NCBI RefSeq assembly: GCF_004135365.1
Contig: NZ_CP035492.1
Location: 558,001-622,000, forward strand
Reading direction: 5' to 3'
Origin: Paenibacillus protaetiae
Lineage (GTDB): Bacteria; Bacillota; Bacilli; Paenibacillales; Paenibacillaceae
Length of the DNA: 64,000 nucleotides
Shown here one piece after another: positions 17,409 through 25,481 of this stretch (position 1 is the first letter of the stretch; each line of letters begins with the position of its first letter). Both the position numbers and the translations under genes were made by a program. The notes under the pieces are model-generated. The model saw nothing but the letters and a program-made list of their open reading frames with translations. It was not told the origin of the DNA and searched no databases.

Positions 17409-18086
17409 TTGCAGCATTTTGCTGCGGTTTTGATTGTTTTTCCAAACGCCGGCCAATAAAATCAATACGATAATGACGGCAACGAATGACCAGTAGAGCA
17501 AGTCGTTTGAGGTGAAAAAATCGCCGAACGCTTTTTCGTGCGCAATCATTTTGGCTGACGTGTAACCTAATACTGCGGCGCCGATATAAGCGATCCAGCT
17601 GAATTTCTCGATCAGGCGGATAAATATTGTGCTGCCCCATACGACAACCGGAATACTGATTAACAGCCCGATAATGACAAGCAGATCGTCTCCGTGCGAA
17701 GCGCCGGCTACTGCCAGAACGTTATCAATGCCCATTGCCGCATCCGCGAGAATAATGGTGCGGATCGACTGGCCTAACGTATTGCCGGCTTTTATATCGT
17801 CGTGATTTTCCTCTTCCGTCAGAAGCTTATAAGCAATCCAGACGAGCAGAAGCCCGCCGATCAAATGCAGCCATGGCACGCCCAGCAGCTTGACAACAAT
17901 AAGCGTTGCGACAATCCGGATAATAACCGCGCCGGCTGTGCCGTAAATAACCGCTTTTTTTTGTTGGCTTTTTGGCAGGTTGCGGGCTGCCATGCCAATG
18001 ACAATGGCGTTATCGCCTGCCAGCATTAAATCGATAAATACAATGACGAGCAGAGCGGACCAAAAGTCAACTGTAAACAATTCCAT
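17385..18086 (-). CDS. TerC/YjbE family membrane protein, probable metal exporter
   Basis: 233-aa polytopic protein with about seven helices. The two TerC acidic motifs are LAGDNAIVIG (about 23-32) and the ADAAMGIDNVLAVAG region (about 114-128), thought to bind divalent metal. Related Bacillus proteins (YkoY, YceF) export Mn2+. SD GGAGGGG is placed before ATG 18086. It is divergent from a second TerC gene, sharing a 143-base region. I looked for a yybP-ykoY manganese riboswitch there and found none, so control differs or is absent. Confidence 0.9.
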   Translation of the reverse strand: MELFTVDFWSALLVIVFIDLMLAGDNAIVIGMAARNLPKSQQKKAVIYGTAGAVIIRIVATLIVVKLLGVPWLHLIGGLLLVWIAYKLLTEEENHDDIKAGNTLGQSIRTIILADAAMGIDNVLAVAGASHGDDLLVIIGLLISIPVVVWGSTIFIRLIEKFSWIAYIGAAVLGYTSAKMIAHEKAFGDFFTSNDLLYWSFVAVIIVLILLAGVWKNNQNRSKMLQQKSRESH

Positions 18087-18229
18087 TCGTTTGTCCCCTC
18101 CTTTTTGGCGGCTTGTTCCATCCTTAAAAGTCTACATTATATACGTTTGATTTTAAAGATGGGTTCATTTTTTAGGACATATTCTTTTTGGACAGGACAT
18201 ACAGGTGTAAGAGAGGAGGCGGAGAACCG

Positions 18230-18901
18230 GTGGATAACCTGATTATTTTTATTGAAATTGTATTGGTCAACGTGCTGTTAAGCGGCGATAATGCCGTTGT
18301 GATCGCGATGGCGAGCCAGCATTTGCCTCCCGTACAGCGGAAGCGGGCGATTTGGTGGGGAGCGCTGGCCGCTGTCGGCTTAAGATGCCTGCTTACATTC
18401 GCGGCGCTATCGCTGCTGGATACGCCTTATATACAGGCTGTTGGTGCCGTTCTGCTGCTGTATATTGCCATCAAGCTGCTGACGGATGCCGGCGAACCGG
18501 CCGGAGGGCATGCCGGCCCCAAAGCGAAGACGCTCGGACAGGCCATCCGCACGATTGTAGCGGCTGATTTCGTGATGAGCCTGGACAATGTGCTGGCAAT
18601 CGCCGCTGTTGCAGATGGCAAAGCTGTTCTTATTTTGCTCGGGATTGCGTTAAGCATACCTATGATTATTTGGGGCAGCCAGCTGATCGGCACGATGCTT
18701 CAGCGGTTCCCGGTTCTCGTTTATTTGGGTGCAGGCCTGCTTGGCTACACAGCGGGCGGGATGCTTGTGCATGACACCGGCGTCCGCGAGCTCATTCTTT
18801 CATTCAGCTGGGCCAAAACCGCGACCGAAGCGGTTCCGCTGTTCTGTGCGCCGCTGGTCATTGCGGCGGGAATTATGATCCGCCGGCGCAAAGGGATATA
18901 G
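18230..18901 (+). CDS. TerC/YjbE family membrane protein, probable metal exporter (second copy)
   Basis: 223-aa paralogue of the divergent gene at 18086, with the same acidic motifs (LSGDNAVVIAMAS and VAADFVMSLDNVLAIAAVAD). GTG 18230 was chosen because AGAGGAGG lies about ten bases upstream and the protein then begins VDNLIIFIEIVLVN, as in YjbE. The longer frame from TTG 18188 would translate through the SD. Its insert between helices (AGEPAGGHAGPKAKT) differs from the neighbour. The two may form a hetero-pair or serve different metals. Confidence 0.88.
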   Translation: MDNLIIFIEIVLVNVLLSGDNAVVIAMASQHLPPVQRKRAIWWGALAAVGLRCLLTFAALSLLDTPYIQAVGAVLLLYIAIKLLTDAGEPAGGHAGPKAKTLGQAIRTIVAADFVMSLDNVLAIAAVADGKAVLILLGIALSIPMIIWGSQLIGTMLQRFPVLVYLGAGLLGYTAGGMLVHDTGVRELILSFSWAKTATEAVPLFCAPLVIAAGIMIRRRKGI

Positions 18902-18925
18902 GCGGAAAGGACGGGTTTTGTTCCG

Positions 18926-18964
18926 ATACCGATTGCCTGCAACTTGGCTATCGGTATTTTTTTG
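18926..18964 (+). terminator. Rho-independent terminator
   Basis: ATACCGAT (18926-18933) pairs with ATCGGTAT (18950-18957), followed by seven T. Ends the second terC gene. Confidence 0.85.
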
Positions 18965-19080
18965 TAAGGAAGGTTACCTTTGCACTGGCATTTTCACTTC
19001 ACTTCCTTTAAACTAGTATAGATAAAAATTGTCGTCTTTCGTCAATTCTTGAGTGGGACGTTGTAAGGAGCGGAAGCGAG

Positions 19081-19563
19081 ATGCCGAATAACAAATATTC
19101 CGCTGGAATTATTTTGCTATTGGCTGGAATTGTCATACTTCTGGGCAAATGGGGGGTCTTTTCTTTTTTAGGGGCCATGTTTTGGCCGCTGCTGGTTTTA
19201 ATTCCAGGGATTCTGCTGCATGTACTTTATTTTGGCAGAATGCTTCCCGCTACTGTGCTGGTTCCGGGGGGCATGCTAATTGTTTATACGGTGTTGTTTA
19301 TTTTCTGCAACATTTTCGGCTGGAAAGTCATCCATTATTTATGGCCGGTATTTTTGCTTGGCATCGCCGTAGGACTATATGAATATTACTTGCTTGGCAA
19401 TTCCCGAACTCGTGCTATCTTGACGACGTCGCTTGGACTTGGCGGCGCCGCCATCATTTTGATCATCCTGTCGCTTGTATGGAGCTGGGGCATGTACGCT
19501 GTTGCGATCGTGCTTATCGCCGCAGGCGGATGGATGACGTTCGCCAAACGTTCGCGCTGGTGA
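19081..19563 (+). CDS. Small polytopic membrane protein (LiaI/LiaF transmembrane-like)
   Basis: 160-aa protein with five or six closely packed helices and little else. The opening helix-loop-helix (YSAGIILLLAGIVILLGKWG then MFWPLLVLIPGILL) resembles the repeated transmembrane unit of LiaI/LiaF-like and DUF5668 proteins, which often sit in envelope-stress modules. No soluble domain follows, and no liaRS genes are nearby. SD AAGGAGCGG precedes ATG 19081. Function cannot be assigned. Confidence 0.8.
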   Translation: MPNNKYSAGIILLLAGIVILLGKWGVFSFLGAMFWPLLVLIPGILLHVLYFGRMLPATVLVPGGMLIVYTVLFIFCNIFGWKVIHYLWPVFLLGIAVGLYEYYLLGNSRTRAILTTSLGLGGAAIILIILSLVWSWGMYAVAIVLIAAGGWMTFAKRSRW

Positions 19564-19618
19564 ATGAAGGACGCTTATTGTAATATATAAAAAAGAAAAT
19601 TGGAGTGGATTAGTAGTT

Positions 19619-21457
19619 ATGCATGCAAGAGAAAACATCCGCAATATCGCGATTATCGCCCACGTTGACCATGGTAAAACGACATTGGTCGACAAGCTGC
19701 TTCAACAATCTGGTACATTCCGTGAGCATGAAGCCGTTCAAGAGCGGGCGATGGACTCCAATGATTTGGAACGCGAACGCGGGATTACCATCCTGGCCAA
19801 AAATACGGCGATCACGTATAAAGAAAATCTGATCAACATCGTGGACACGCCAGGACACGCCGACTTTGGCGGCGAGGTTGAACGGATTATGAAAATGGTT
19901 GACGGCGTATTGCTTGTTGTCGACGCTTATGAAGGCTGCATGCCGCAAACGAAATTCGTGCTTCGCAAGGCGCTTGAGCATCAACTGACGCCAATCGTTG
20001 TCGTGAATAAAATCGACCGTCCGGCCGCTCGTCCGGCAGAAGTGATCGACGAAGTGCTGGATCTGTTCATTGAGCTTGGCGCGAACGACGACCAGCTGGA
20101 ATTCCCGGTTGTTTATGCTTCCGCATTGATGGGCACGTCCAGCCTCGATCCGGAGAAGCAGGATGAGAACATGGAGGCGCTCTACGAAACGATCGTCAGC
20201 CATATTCCGCATCCGACCGAAACGATGGATGAGCCGCTGCAATTCCTTGTTACGCTGCTCGACTACAACGAATACCTGGGCCGTATCGCGGTCGGCCGCG
20301 TTAACCGCGGTGTTATTCGCCAAGGCCAGCCGGTTGCCGTGATGACGCGCGAAGGCGCGGTTAAACAGGCCCGCATCGAGAAGCTGTTTGGCTTCCAGGG
20401 CTTGAAGCGGATTGAGATCGACGAAGCGGGAGCGGGCGATATTATCGCTGTTGCCGGCATTCGCGAAATCAACATCGGTGAAACGATTGCCGATTCTTCT
20501 AAACCGGAAGCACTGCCGGTGCTTAAAATTGACGAGCCTACGCTGCAAATGACGTTCCTCGTCAACAACAGCCCGTTCGCAGGACGCGAAGGCAAATGGG
20601 TTACCAGCCGCAAGCTGCGTGAGCGCTTGTTCAAAGAGCTGGAAACCGACGTTGCGCTGCGCGTGGATGAAACGGACAGCCCGGACGCATTTATCGTATC
20701 CGGACGCGGCGAGCTTCACCTCGGCATCCTGATCGAAAATATGCGCCGCGAAGGTTATGAGCTTCAAGTTTCCAAGCCGGAAGTTATCATCAAGGAAGAA
20801 GACGGCAAAAAACAAGAGCCGTACGAACGCCTTCTGATCGACGTGCCGGAAGAAAGCATGGGCGCGGTTATGGAAAGCCTTGGAACGCGCAAAGCGGAAA
20901 TGGTCAACATGATCAACAACGGCACCGGCCAGGTCCGTTTGGAGTTTATTATTCCGGCACGCGGCTTGATCGGCTACCGTACGCAATTTTTGACACTGAC
21001 TCGCGGCTACGGCATTATGAACCATGCGTTCGACAGCTACGGACCGCTTGCTACCGGTGTTGGCGGCCGTCACCAAGGCGTGCTCGTATCGAGCGAGACC
21101 GGAACGTCGACGTTCTACGGCATGCTGGGCGTTGAAGACCGCGGTATTCTGTTCGTAGAGCCAGGTACGGAAATTTATGAAGGCATGATCGTTGGCGAAC
21201 ATACACGCGACAACGACATTATCGTTAACATTTGTAAAGAGAAGCAGCTGACAAACGTCCGCTCTGCTACGAAAGACGATACGGTCAAGCTGAAAACGCC
21301 TCGCACCCACTCGCTGGAGCAGGCGCTGGAATACTTGAATGACGATGAATATTGCGAAATTACGCCAAAATCGGTCCGTCTGCGTAAAAAGATTTTGAAC
21401 AAAGGCGAACGCGAACGTGCGGAGAAACACCGCAAAACGTCGCAAGCCGGCGTTTAA
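19619..21457 (+). CDS. typA: Ribosome-associated GTPase TypA/BipA
   Basis: Translational GTPase (612 aa) acting in ribosome assembly and stress or cold adaptation. The G1 motif is AHVDHGKT near residue 14; G3 is [11 protein letters not shown]4 is NKID. EF-G-like domains II, III and V and the BipA-specific C-terminal domain ([16 protein letters not shown]) follow. Full length. It heads a typA-ylaH order as in Bacillus (ylaG-ylaH). The whole gene has an open antisense frame, which is a codon-bias shadow. Confidence 0.97.
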   Translation: MHARENIRNIAIIAHVDHGKTTLVDKLLQQSGTFREHEAVQERAMDSNDLERERGITILAKNTAITYKENLINIVDTPGHADFGGEVERIMKMVDGVLLVVDAYEGCMPQTKFVLRKALEHQLTPIVVVNKIDRPAARPAEVIDEVLDLFIELGANDDQLEFPVVYASALMGTSSLDPEKQDENMEALYETIVSHIPHPTETMDEPLQFLVTLLDYNEYLGRIAVGRVNRGVIRQGQPVAVMTREGAVKQARIEKLFGFQGLKRIEIDEAGAGDIIAVAGIREINIGETIADSSKPEALPVLKIDEPTLQMTFLVNNSPFAGREGKWVTSRKLRERLFKELETDVALRVDETDSPDAFIVSGRGELHLGILIENMRREGYELQVSKPEVIIKEEDGKKQEPYERLLIDVPEESMGAVMESLGTRKAEMVNMINNGTGQVRLEFIIPARGLIGYRTQFLTLTRGYGIMNHAFDSYGPLATGVGGRHQGVLVSSETGTSTFYGMLGVEDRGILFVEPGTEIYEGMIVGEHTRDNDIIVNICKEKQLTNVRSATKDDTVKLKTPRTHSLEQALEYLNDDEYCEITPKSVRLRKKILNKGERERAEKHRKTSQAGV

Positions 21458-21549
21458 GGCCGCTTAAGTTCATAAAGGATGCCTTAGTTGCGCGCTGTCC
21501 ATGACGGCGCGCACGGCACCTGCAAGCACGCCATAAAGGGGGCTGCCGA

Positions 21550-21861
21550 ATGCAGCATTGGTTAAGCGAACATCATTTCGTTTCCTATGTGCTTATATTG
21601 GGATTTACGATTTATATTTTCAATACCGTTTTTCGGGCGCAGCAAAGACTGCCGATTTTGAAAGAAGTTCTCGTATACCTCCTGATGGCAATCGGCGCCT
21701 TTGTGCTTATGATTCTTCAAGTTGACAAGCTTCCCATTATTCAATGCATGGGAATTGCCGTCATTATGATGCTGATGCTCCGCGGCCGCCAGCTGTACGA
21801 CAAGTATAAGAAAAAAAAGGCGGAACGCGGCGCCGTGAACGAAGCGGAGCCAGGCCGGTAG
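21550..21861 (+). CDS. YlaH-like membrane protein
   Basis: 103-aa protein with three predicted helices (about 13-31, 40-57, 63-78) and a basic, lysine-rich C-terminal tail. Position directly after typA and general layout match Bacillus YlaH, whose role is unknown. AAAGGGG precedes the ATG. Confidence 0.82.
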   Translation: MQHWLSEHHFVSYVLILGFTIYIFNTVFRAQQRLPILKEVLVYLLMAIGAFVLMILQVDKLPIIQCMGIAVIMMLMLRGRQLYDKYKKKKAERGAVNEAEPGR

Positions 21862-21901
21862 GCCGGCTCCGTTAATCTTTTTGACGTGAGGGTGATTGCT
21901 T

Positions 21902-22936
21902 GTGTCACAAAATGCGTTGCCTCCAAGAGCTTCGGGCAAAACCGCTCCAAAATCCGGCAAGGGGAAAAAGAAAAAGCGGCCTGTGCTGCGTGTACTTTTA
22001 AGCTTGATGCTGGTTGTCCTCGTTGTTGTTGCGCTCTATTTGGGCAATATCGTGAAAAAAGCCGGCGATGCGCTTGATACGTCCAGCACGGTTGATAATG
22101 TTACGGTTCCTGCTGCCGAATCCGTCAAGAAAAAAGCAGTGGGCATTGTACTGCTAGGCATGGACACCCGTCCCAAAGGCGGGACAATGAATACGGACGT
22201 GATGATGGTTGCGGTATTTAACCCGAATACCAAAACGGCTACCGTTGTTTCGATGCCGCGCGATACGCTGATTGAACTGGACGGCTATAAGGAACGGAAA
22301 GCAAACAGCTATTATGCGAATTTTTACAATCAGGCGATTGAAGAAAAAGGCTTAAGCAAGGACGCGGCGAAAGAAGACGCGCGCCAAGCGATGAGCCGCA
22401 TGATGAGCAAATATTACGGCATTGACATTAAATATACCGGCATCATTAATTTCCAAGGTTTTGTCGATGTTGTAGATGCGCTTCACGGCATTAAAGCCGA
22501 TGTCGATATCAACATGAGGTATGTAGATACGGCTGACGGCACCAACATTAACTTGAAAAAAGGCGTGCAGACGCTGAACGGCCAGCAGACGCTGGATTTT
22601 GTCCGATATCGGAAATCGAATGACGGCTCCAACATGTCGAGCGATTTTGACCGGAACCAGCGGGAAAGCCAGGTGCTTAGCCTCATTACCGACAAGATGA
22701 AATCGTTAAACGGCGTAACGAAGCTGGGCGATGTGATTGAAGCGGTAGGCAAAAACTTCTCGATCGATATGCCTTCAAACGAAATGCAAAACATGCTGAA
22801 AACGTATTTTGGCATATCCAGCTCGGACATTACGCTTATTCAGCTTGAAGGAACATGGAAAAGTCCTTATGTGTATCTGGATGAATCCAAGCTCGATGAA
22901 GCCCGTGCGGCGCTTCAGGCAAAAATGGCGGAATGA
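21902..22936 (+). CDS. LytR-CpsA-Psr (LCP) family wall-polymer ligase
   Basis: 344-aa type II membrane enzyme that transfers polyprenyl-linked anionic polymers (teichoic acid or related glycopolymers) onto peptidoglycan. A basic cytoplasmic tail (PKSGKGKKKKRPV) is followed by one helix (about 32-52). The LCP domain has GIVLLGMDTRPKGG, the MPRDTLIEL arginine motif and LDFVRYRKSNDGSNMSSDFDR-type lipid phosphate contacts. GTG 21902 was chosen for its GAGGGTG SD eight bases upstream; TTG 21896 overlaps that spacing. The gene sits where Bacillus has small yla genes. Confidence 0.93.
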   Translation: MSQNALPPRASGKTAPKSGKGKKKKRPVLRVLLSLMLVVLVVVALYLGNIVKKAGDALDTSSTVDNVTVPAAESVKKKAVGIVLLGMDTRPKGGTMNTDVMMVAVFNPNTKTATVVSMPRDTLIELDGYKERKANSYYANFYNQAIEEKGLSKDAAKEDARQAMSRMMSKYYGIDIKYTGIINFQGFVDVVDALHGIKADVDINMRYVDTADGTNINLKKGVQTLNGQQTLDFVRYRKSNDGSNMSSDFDRNQRESQVLSLITDKMKSLNGVTKLGDVIEAVGKNFSIDMPSNEMQNMLKTYFGISSSDITLIQLEGTWKSPYVYLDESKLDEARAALQAKMAE

Positions 22937-22939
22937 CCA

Positions 22940-22968
22940 TAGACTGGCGGGGCTAATCTGTTTATAAT
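22940..22968 (+). promoter_or_regulatory. Sigma-A promoter for 52-aa small gene
   Basis: TAGACT (22940-22945, four of six matches), 17-base spacer, perfect TATAAT (22963-22968). It lies just after the LCP stop codon. Confidence 0.6.
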
Positions 22969-23019
22969 GGAACCATGGACGCTGCAGCATCCCATTTCCT
23001 CCAGAAGGAGATCATGCGA

Positions 23020-23178
23020 ATGACCCAAACCCATTTCATCGGACTATGGCCTGATGCAACAAAAGCGGCACCATGCGTTCTGATCAGCAAAGAGGATATG
23101 ACTTCCAAACCATATGCAATCGCCGCTGCTCGTCCTTGCGGACAAGTGTGCGCGGCGCATGACAAGAAAGCCTGGTGA
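23020..23178 (+). CDS. Small protein of unknown function (52 aa)
   Basis: I do not recognise it. The protein begins MTQTHFIGLWPDATKAAPCV and has two further cysteines near the end (ARPCGQVCAAH), so metal binding or a disulfide is conceivable. AGAAGGAG lies nine bases before ATG 23020; an in-frame ATG at 23014 is too close to the SD. It has its own TATAAT promoter and a 16-bp terminator stem that contains the stop codon. Complete expression signals around an ORF this short make a real gene likely, although coding bias cannot be judged. Confidence 0.6.
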   Translation: MTQTHFIGLWPDATKAAPCVLISKEDMTSKPYAIAAARPCGQVCAAHDKKAW

Positions 23179-23199
23179 CTCGTTCACCAGGCTTTCTTG
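23163..23199. terminator. Strong hairpin between convergent genes
   Basis: Perfect 16-bp stem (23163-23178 with 23184-23199) and a five-base loop. T-rich on the right (CTTTCTTGCTTG) and A-rich on the left. It can serve the 52-aa gene and the convergent lipoprotein gene. Confidence 0.75.
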
Positions 23200-23210
23200 C
23201 TTGTACCGCA

Positions 23211-23786
23211 TTAATGATGGTGATGATGCATTTGGTTGGTCTGAACAGGAGCAGGAGCGGCCGGAGCTTGCTGCTGCTGAACGTGGTCGTCGTCTTTAGG
23301 CATGACATCACGCGGAACCTGCGGGATAATGCGGCCCATAATATCGGCCATTTCCTCGGCAAAGCCGGTTACCGGCTTGCCCCGGCGAATGTCCGCGCCA
23401 AGCTCGGCAATCCGTTTCGAGAGATCCATGTCGGCCGTTACAAGCGCGTTAATGCCATAAGGGTCTTTATGGAAAGCTTCCGCAACCGAATATTTAATGG
23501 TTCCGACACGGGAACGGTCCAGATTGCCGTCAACATCAATGCCCACTACCGCCGTATTGCCCATCACTACTGCGTGAGCCTTTTTGACGCCGGGTACGGA
23601 GCGAGCCAGCTGCTCCAAATGGTTTGCAACATCTGCGGAACTGGCTTTTGCCGGCGCCCTCGGATCGGTCTGCTGCACCCGAACGTTTTTATTATTTTGG
23701 GGAGAGGGTGATGTTTCATTCCGCGCTACAGTACCGCAGCCTGCCGCAAGCAGCATGACGAGAACTGCAGCTATCAGCTTATACAT
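23211..23786 (-). CDS. YhcN/YlaJ family sporulation lipoprotein with His-rich tail
   Basis: 191-aa lipoprotein; lipobox LLAAGC with Cys17. The YhcN/YlaJ domain covers about 50-160 (HLEQLARSVPGVKKAHAVVMG, GTIKYSVAEAF). Family members are spore-associated lipoproteins linked to germination or cortex. The gene is in the ylaJ position between the typA group and phoH. The C-terminus is Gln/Ala/Pro-rich and ends in MHHHHH, a natural run of five histidines. A forespore-type promoter lies upstream. Confidence 0.9.
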   Translation of the reverse strand: MYKLIAAVLVMLLAAGCGTVARNETSPSPQNNKNVRVQQTDPRAPAKASSADVANHLEQLARSVPGVKKAHAVVMGNTAVVGIDVDGNLDRSRVGTIKYSVAEAFHKDPYGINALVTADMDLSKRIAELGADIRRGKPVTGFAEEMADIMGRIIPQVPRDVMPKDDDHVQQQQAPAAPAPVQTNQMHHHHH

Positions 23787-23822
23787 GTTGTGCCACCTCG
23801 CCTTTTTTCATCTATCCAGCAG

Positions 23823-23852
23823 TAGTGTATCCGCAATACAATGCGGCTATGT
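23823..23852 (-). promoter_or_regulatory. Forespore (sigma-F/G-like) promoter for YhcN/YlaJ gene
   Basis: On the minus strand: ACATA (23852-23848), 15-base spacer, GGATACACTA (23832-23823). The -10 fits the sigma-F pattern GGnnAnAHTR at every position; the -35 fits GYATA at four of five. The start codon is about 30 bases downstream. Confidence 0.5.
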
Positions 23853-23887
23853 ATGCCTATGAAATTCCGTCGCCGGGAGGGTTTTTC

Positions 23888-25237
23888 ATGAAAAAAATAT
23901 TCGTGCTCGATACCAATGTGCTGCTCCATGATCCGCAAGCGATATTTGCCTTCGATGACAATGAGGTCATCATACCTGCGGTGGTGTTGGAAGAAATCGA
24001 TTCGAAGAAGCGGCTGGCTGACGAGCTGGGAAGGAATGCGCGGTCCGTATCGCGGCTTTTGGATAAAATGCGGGGAGAAGGGCAGCTGCATGAAGGCATC
24101 CCGCTTCCGAAAGGCGGCGTACTGAAGGTCGAGCTGAATCATAAAAGTTTCATTAGGCTGCAAGAGATGTTTGGCGATGTAACCAACGATAACCGGATAC
24201 TGGCGGTTGCGCTGAATTACCGGCTGGAGCAGGAAGATCTGGCAGCAAGCGGCACGGTTACCGCCGCAAGGGAAGTTATCCTGGTCAGTAAAGACGTGCT
24301 GGTCCGGATTAAAGCAGACGTACTTGGCGTTCAAGCGCAAGATTATTTATCCGATCGCATTATTATGTCTTCGGACATCTATTCGGGTTATGTGACGTTA
24401 TTTGTCCATCCGGCAGTGATTGACGAATTTTATACTTATCGTTATCTTGCGGTTGAGGCGCTTCAGCTTCCTGTACAGCTGAATCCGAATGAATTTGTTA
24501 TATTACGCGATGAAATGGGCTCCTCGAAGTCCGCTTTGCTCCGGGTAAGCATGGATGGAGGGAAACTCGAGCCGCTTTATTTAAGCAACGACGCCGTGTG
24601 GGGCATTACGGCCCGCAACGCGCAGCAGCGGATGGCATTGGAGCTGCTCCTCAACGACGACATTCCTCTCGTGACGCTAAACGGCAAAGCCGGCACCGGC
24701 AAAACGCTGCTTGCGCTTGCTGCCGGTTTAATGAAAGTAGAGGATGAGCATAAATACAAAAAGCTTTTAATTGCGAGACCGGTTGTTCCGATGGGCAAAG
24801 ATATCGGCTATTTGCCGGGTGAAAAAGACGAGAAGCTGCGTCCGTGGATGCAGCCGATTTACGATAATCTGGAATTTTTGTTCGATACTAAAAAATCAGG
24901 AGACATTGATAAAATTTTGATGGGCCTTGGCAGCATCCAGGTGGAAGCATTGACCTATATTCGGGGCCGTTCCATTCCAGGCCAGTTCATTATTATCGAT
25001 GAAGCTCAAAATTTAACGAAACATGAAGTGAAAACAATCGTTTCCCGGGTTGGTGAAGGAAGTAAAATTGTACTGATGGGCGATCCCGAGCAAATCGATC
25101 ATCCGTATTTGGACTCCATCAGCAATGGCTTGACACATATTGTAGAGCGTTTCAAAGGGGAGTCAATCAGCGGCCATATGACGCTGGAAAAAGGCGAGCG
25201 TTCGAAGCTTGCCCAGCTGGCCGCAGACCTGCTCTAG
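23888..25237 (+). CDS. PhoH family protein with PIN domain (YlaK-like)
   Basis: 449-aa PhoH2-type protein: an N-terminal PIN nuclease domain (FVLDTNVLLHDP at the start, with its acidic residues, about 1-150) and a C-terminal PhoH ATPase/helicase domain with Walker A NGKAGTGKT near residue 265 and Walker B FIIIDEAQN. Homologues are thought to act on RNA. ATG 23888 was chosen because GGGAGGG lies just upstream and MKKIFVLDTNV is the family start; the longer frame from 23825 lacks an SD. Position matches Bacillus ylaK. Confidence 0.94.
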   Translation: MKKIFVLDTNVLLHDPQAIFAFDDNEVIIPAVVLEEIDSKKRLADELGRNARSVSRLLDKMRGEGQLHEGIPLPKGGVLKVELNHKSFIRLQEMFGDVTNDNRILAVALNYRLEQEDLAASGTVTAAREVILVSKDVLVRIKADVLGVQAQDYLSDRIIMSSDIYSGYVTLFVHPAVIDEFYTYRYLAVEALQLPVQLNPNEFVILRDEMGSSKSALLRVSMDGGKLEPLYLSNDAVWGITARNAQQRMALELLLNDDIPLVTLNGKAGTGKTLLALAAGLMKVEDEHKYKKLLIARPVVPMGKDIGYLPGEKDEKLRPWMQPIYDNLEFLFDTKKSGDIDKILMGLGSIQVEALTYIRGRSIPGQFIIIDEAQNLTKHEVKTIVSRVGEGSKIVLMGDPEQIDHPYLDSISNGLTHIVERFKGESISGHMTLEKGERSKLAQLAADLL

Positions 25238-25267
25238 TCCGGGCGACTGCCACGTATAAACAAGTAA

Positions 25268-25357
25268 TAAAAAACTGCATGGTTTCGGGAATTGGGGCTG
25301 CCCCTTGTCTCACAGACATAGGGCGCTCCCAGCTTTCCGTGCATGCAGTTTTTTTAT
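25268..25357 (+). terminator. Long-stem terminator after phoH
   Basis: AAAAACTGCATG near 25270-25281 pairs with CATGCAGTTTTT at 25342-25353. A GGGGCTG.../...GGGCGCTCCC inner structure lies between. Ends with seven T. Confidence 0.8.
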
Positions 25358-25418
25358 TTATACAGCATGAAAACTAGTACAATAGTTACAGGAGTGAGCC
25401 TTTCCTCTTAATAATATT

Positions 25419-25447
25419 TGGACAAAATAGGCAGAACTTGCTATTAT
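25419..25447 (+). promoter_or_regulatory. Sigma-A promoter for binding-protein-like gene
   Basis: TGGACA (25419-25424), 17-base spacer, TATTAT (25442-25447). Five of six matches in each box. Confidence 0.65.
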
Positions 25448-25481
25448 ATCTGATGAATGAAGCTGAACAGGAGGGATTACT

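Noticed and set aside
18087-18229. yybP-ykoY riboswitch between the terC genes
   Set aside because: None of the conserved elements could be found by eye in the 143 bases on either strand.
19610-21445. 611-aa open frame antisense to the whole of typA
   Set aside because: It mirrors typA codon by codon in one shadow frame, has Arg/Phe/Asn-rich composition and no SD. typA itself is certain.
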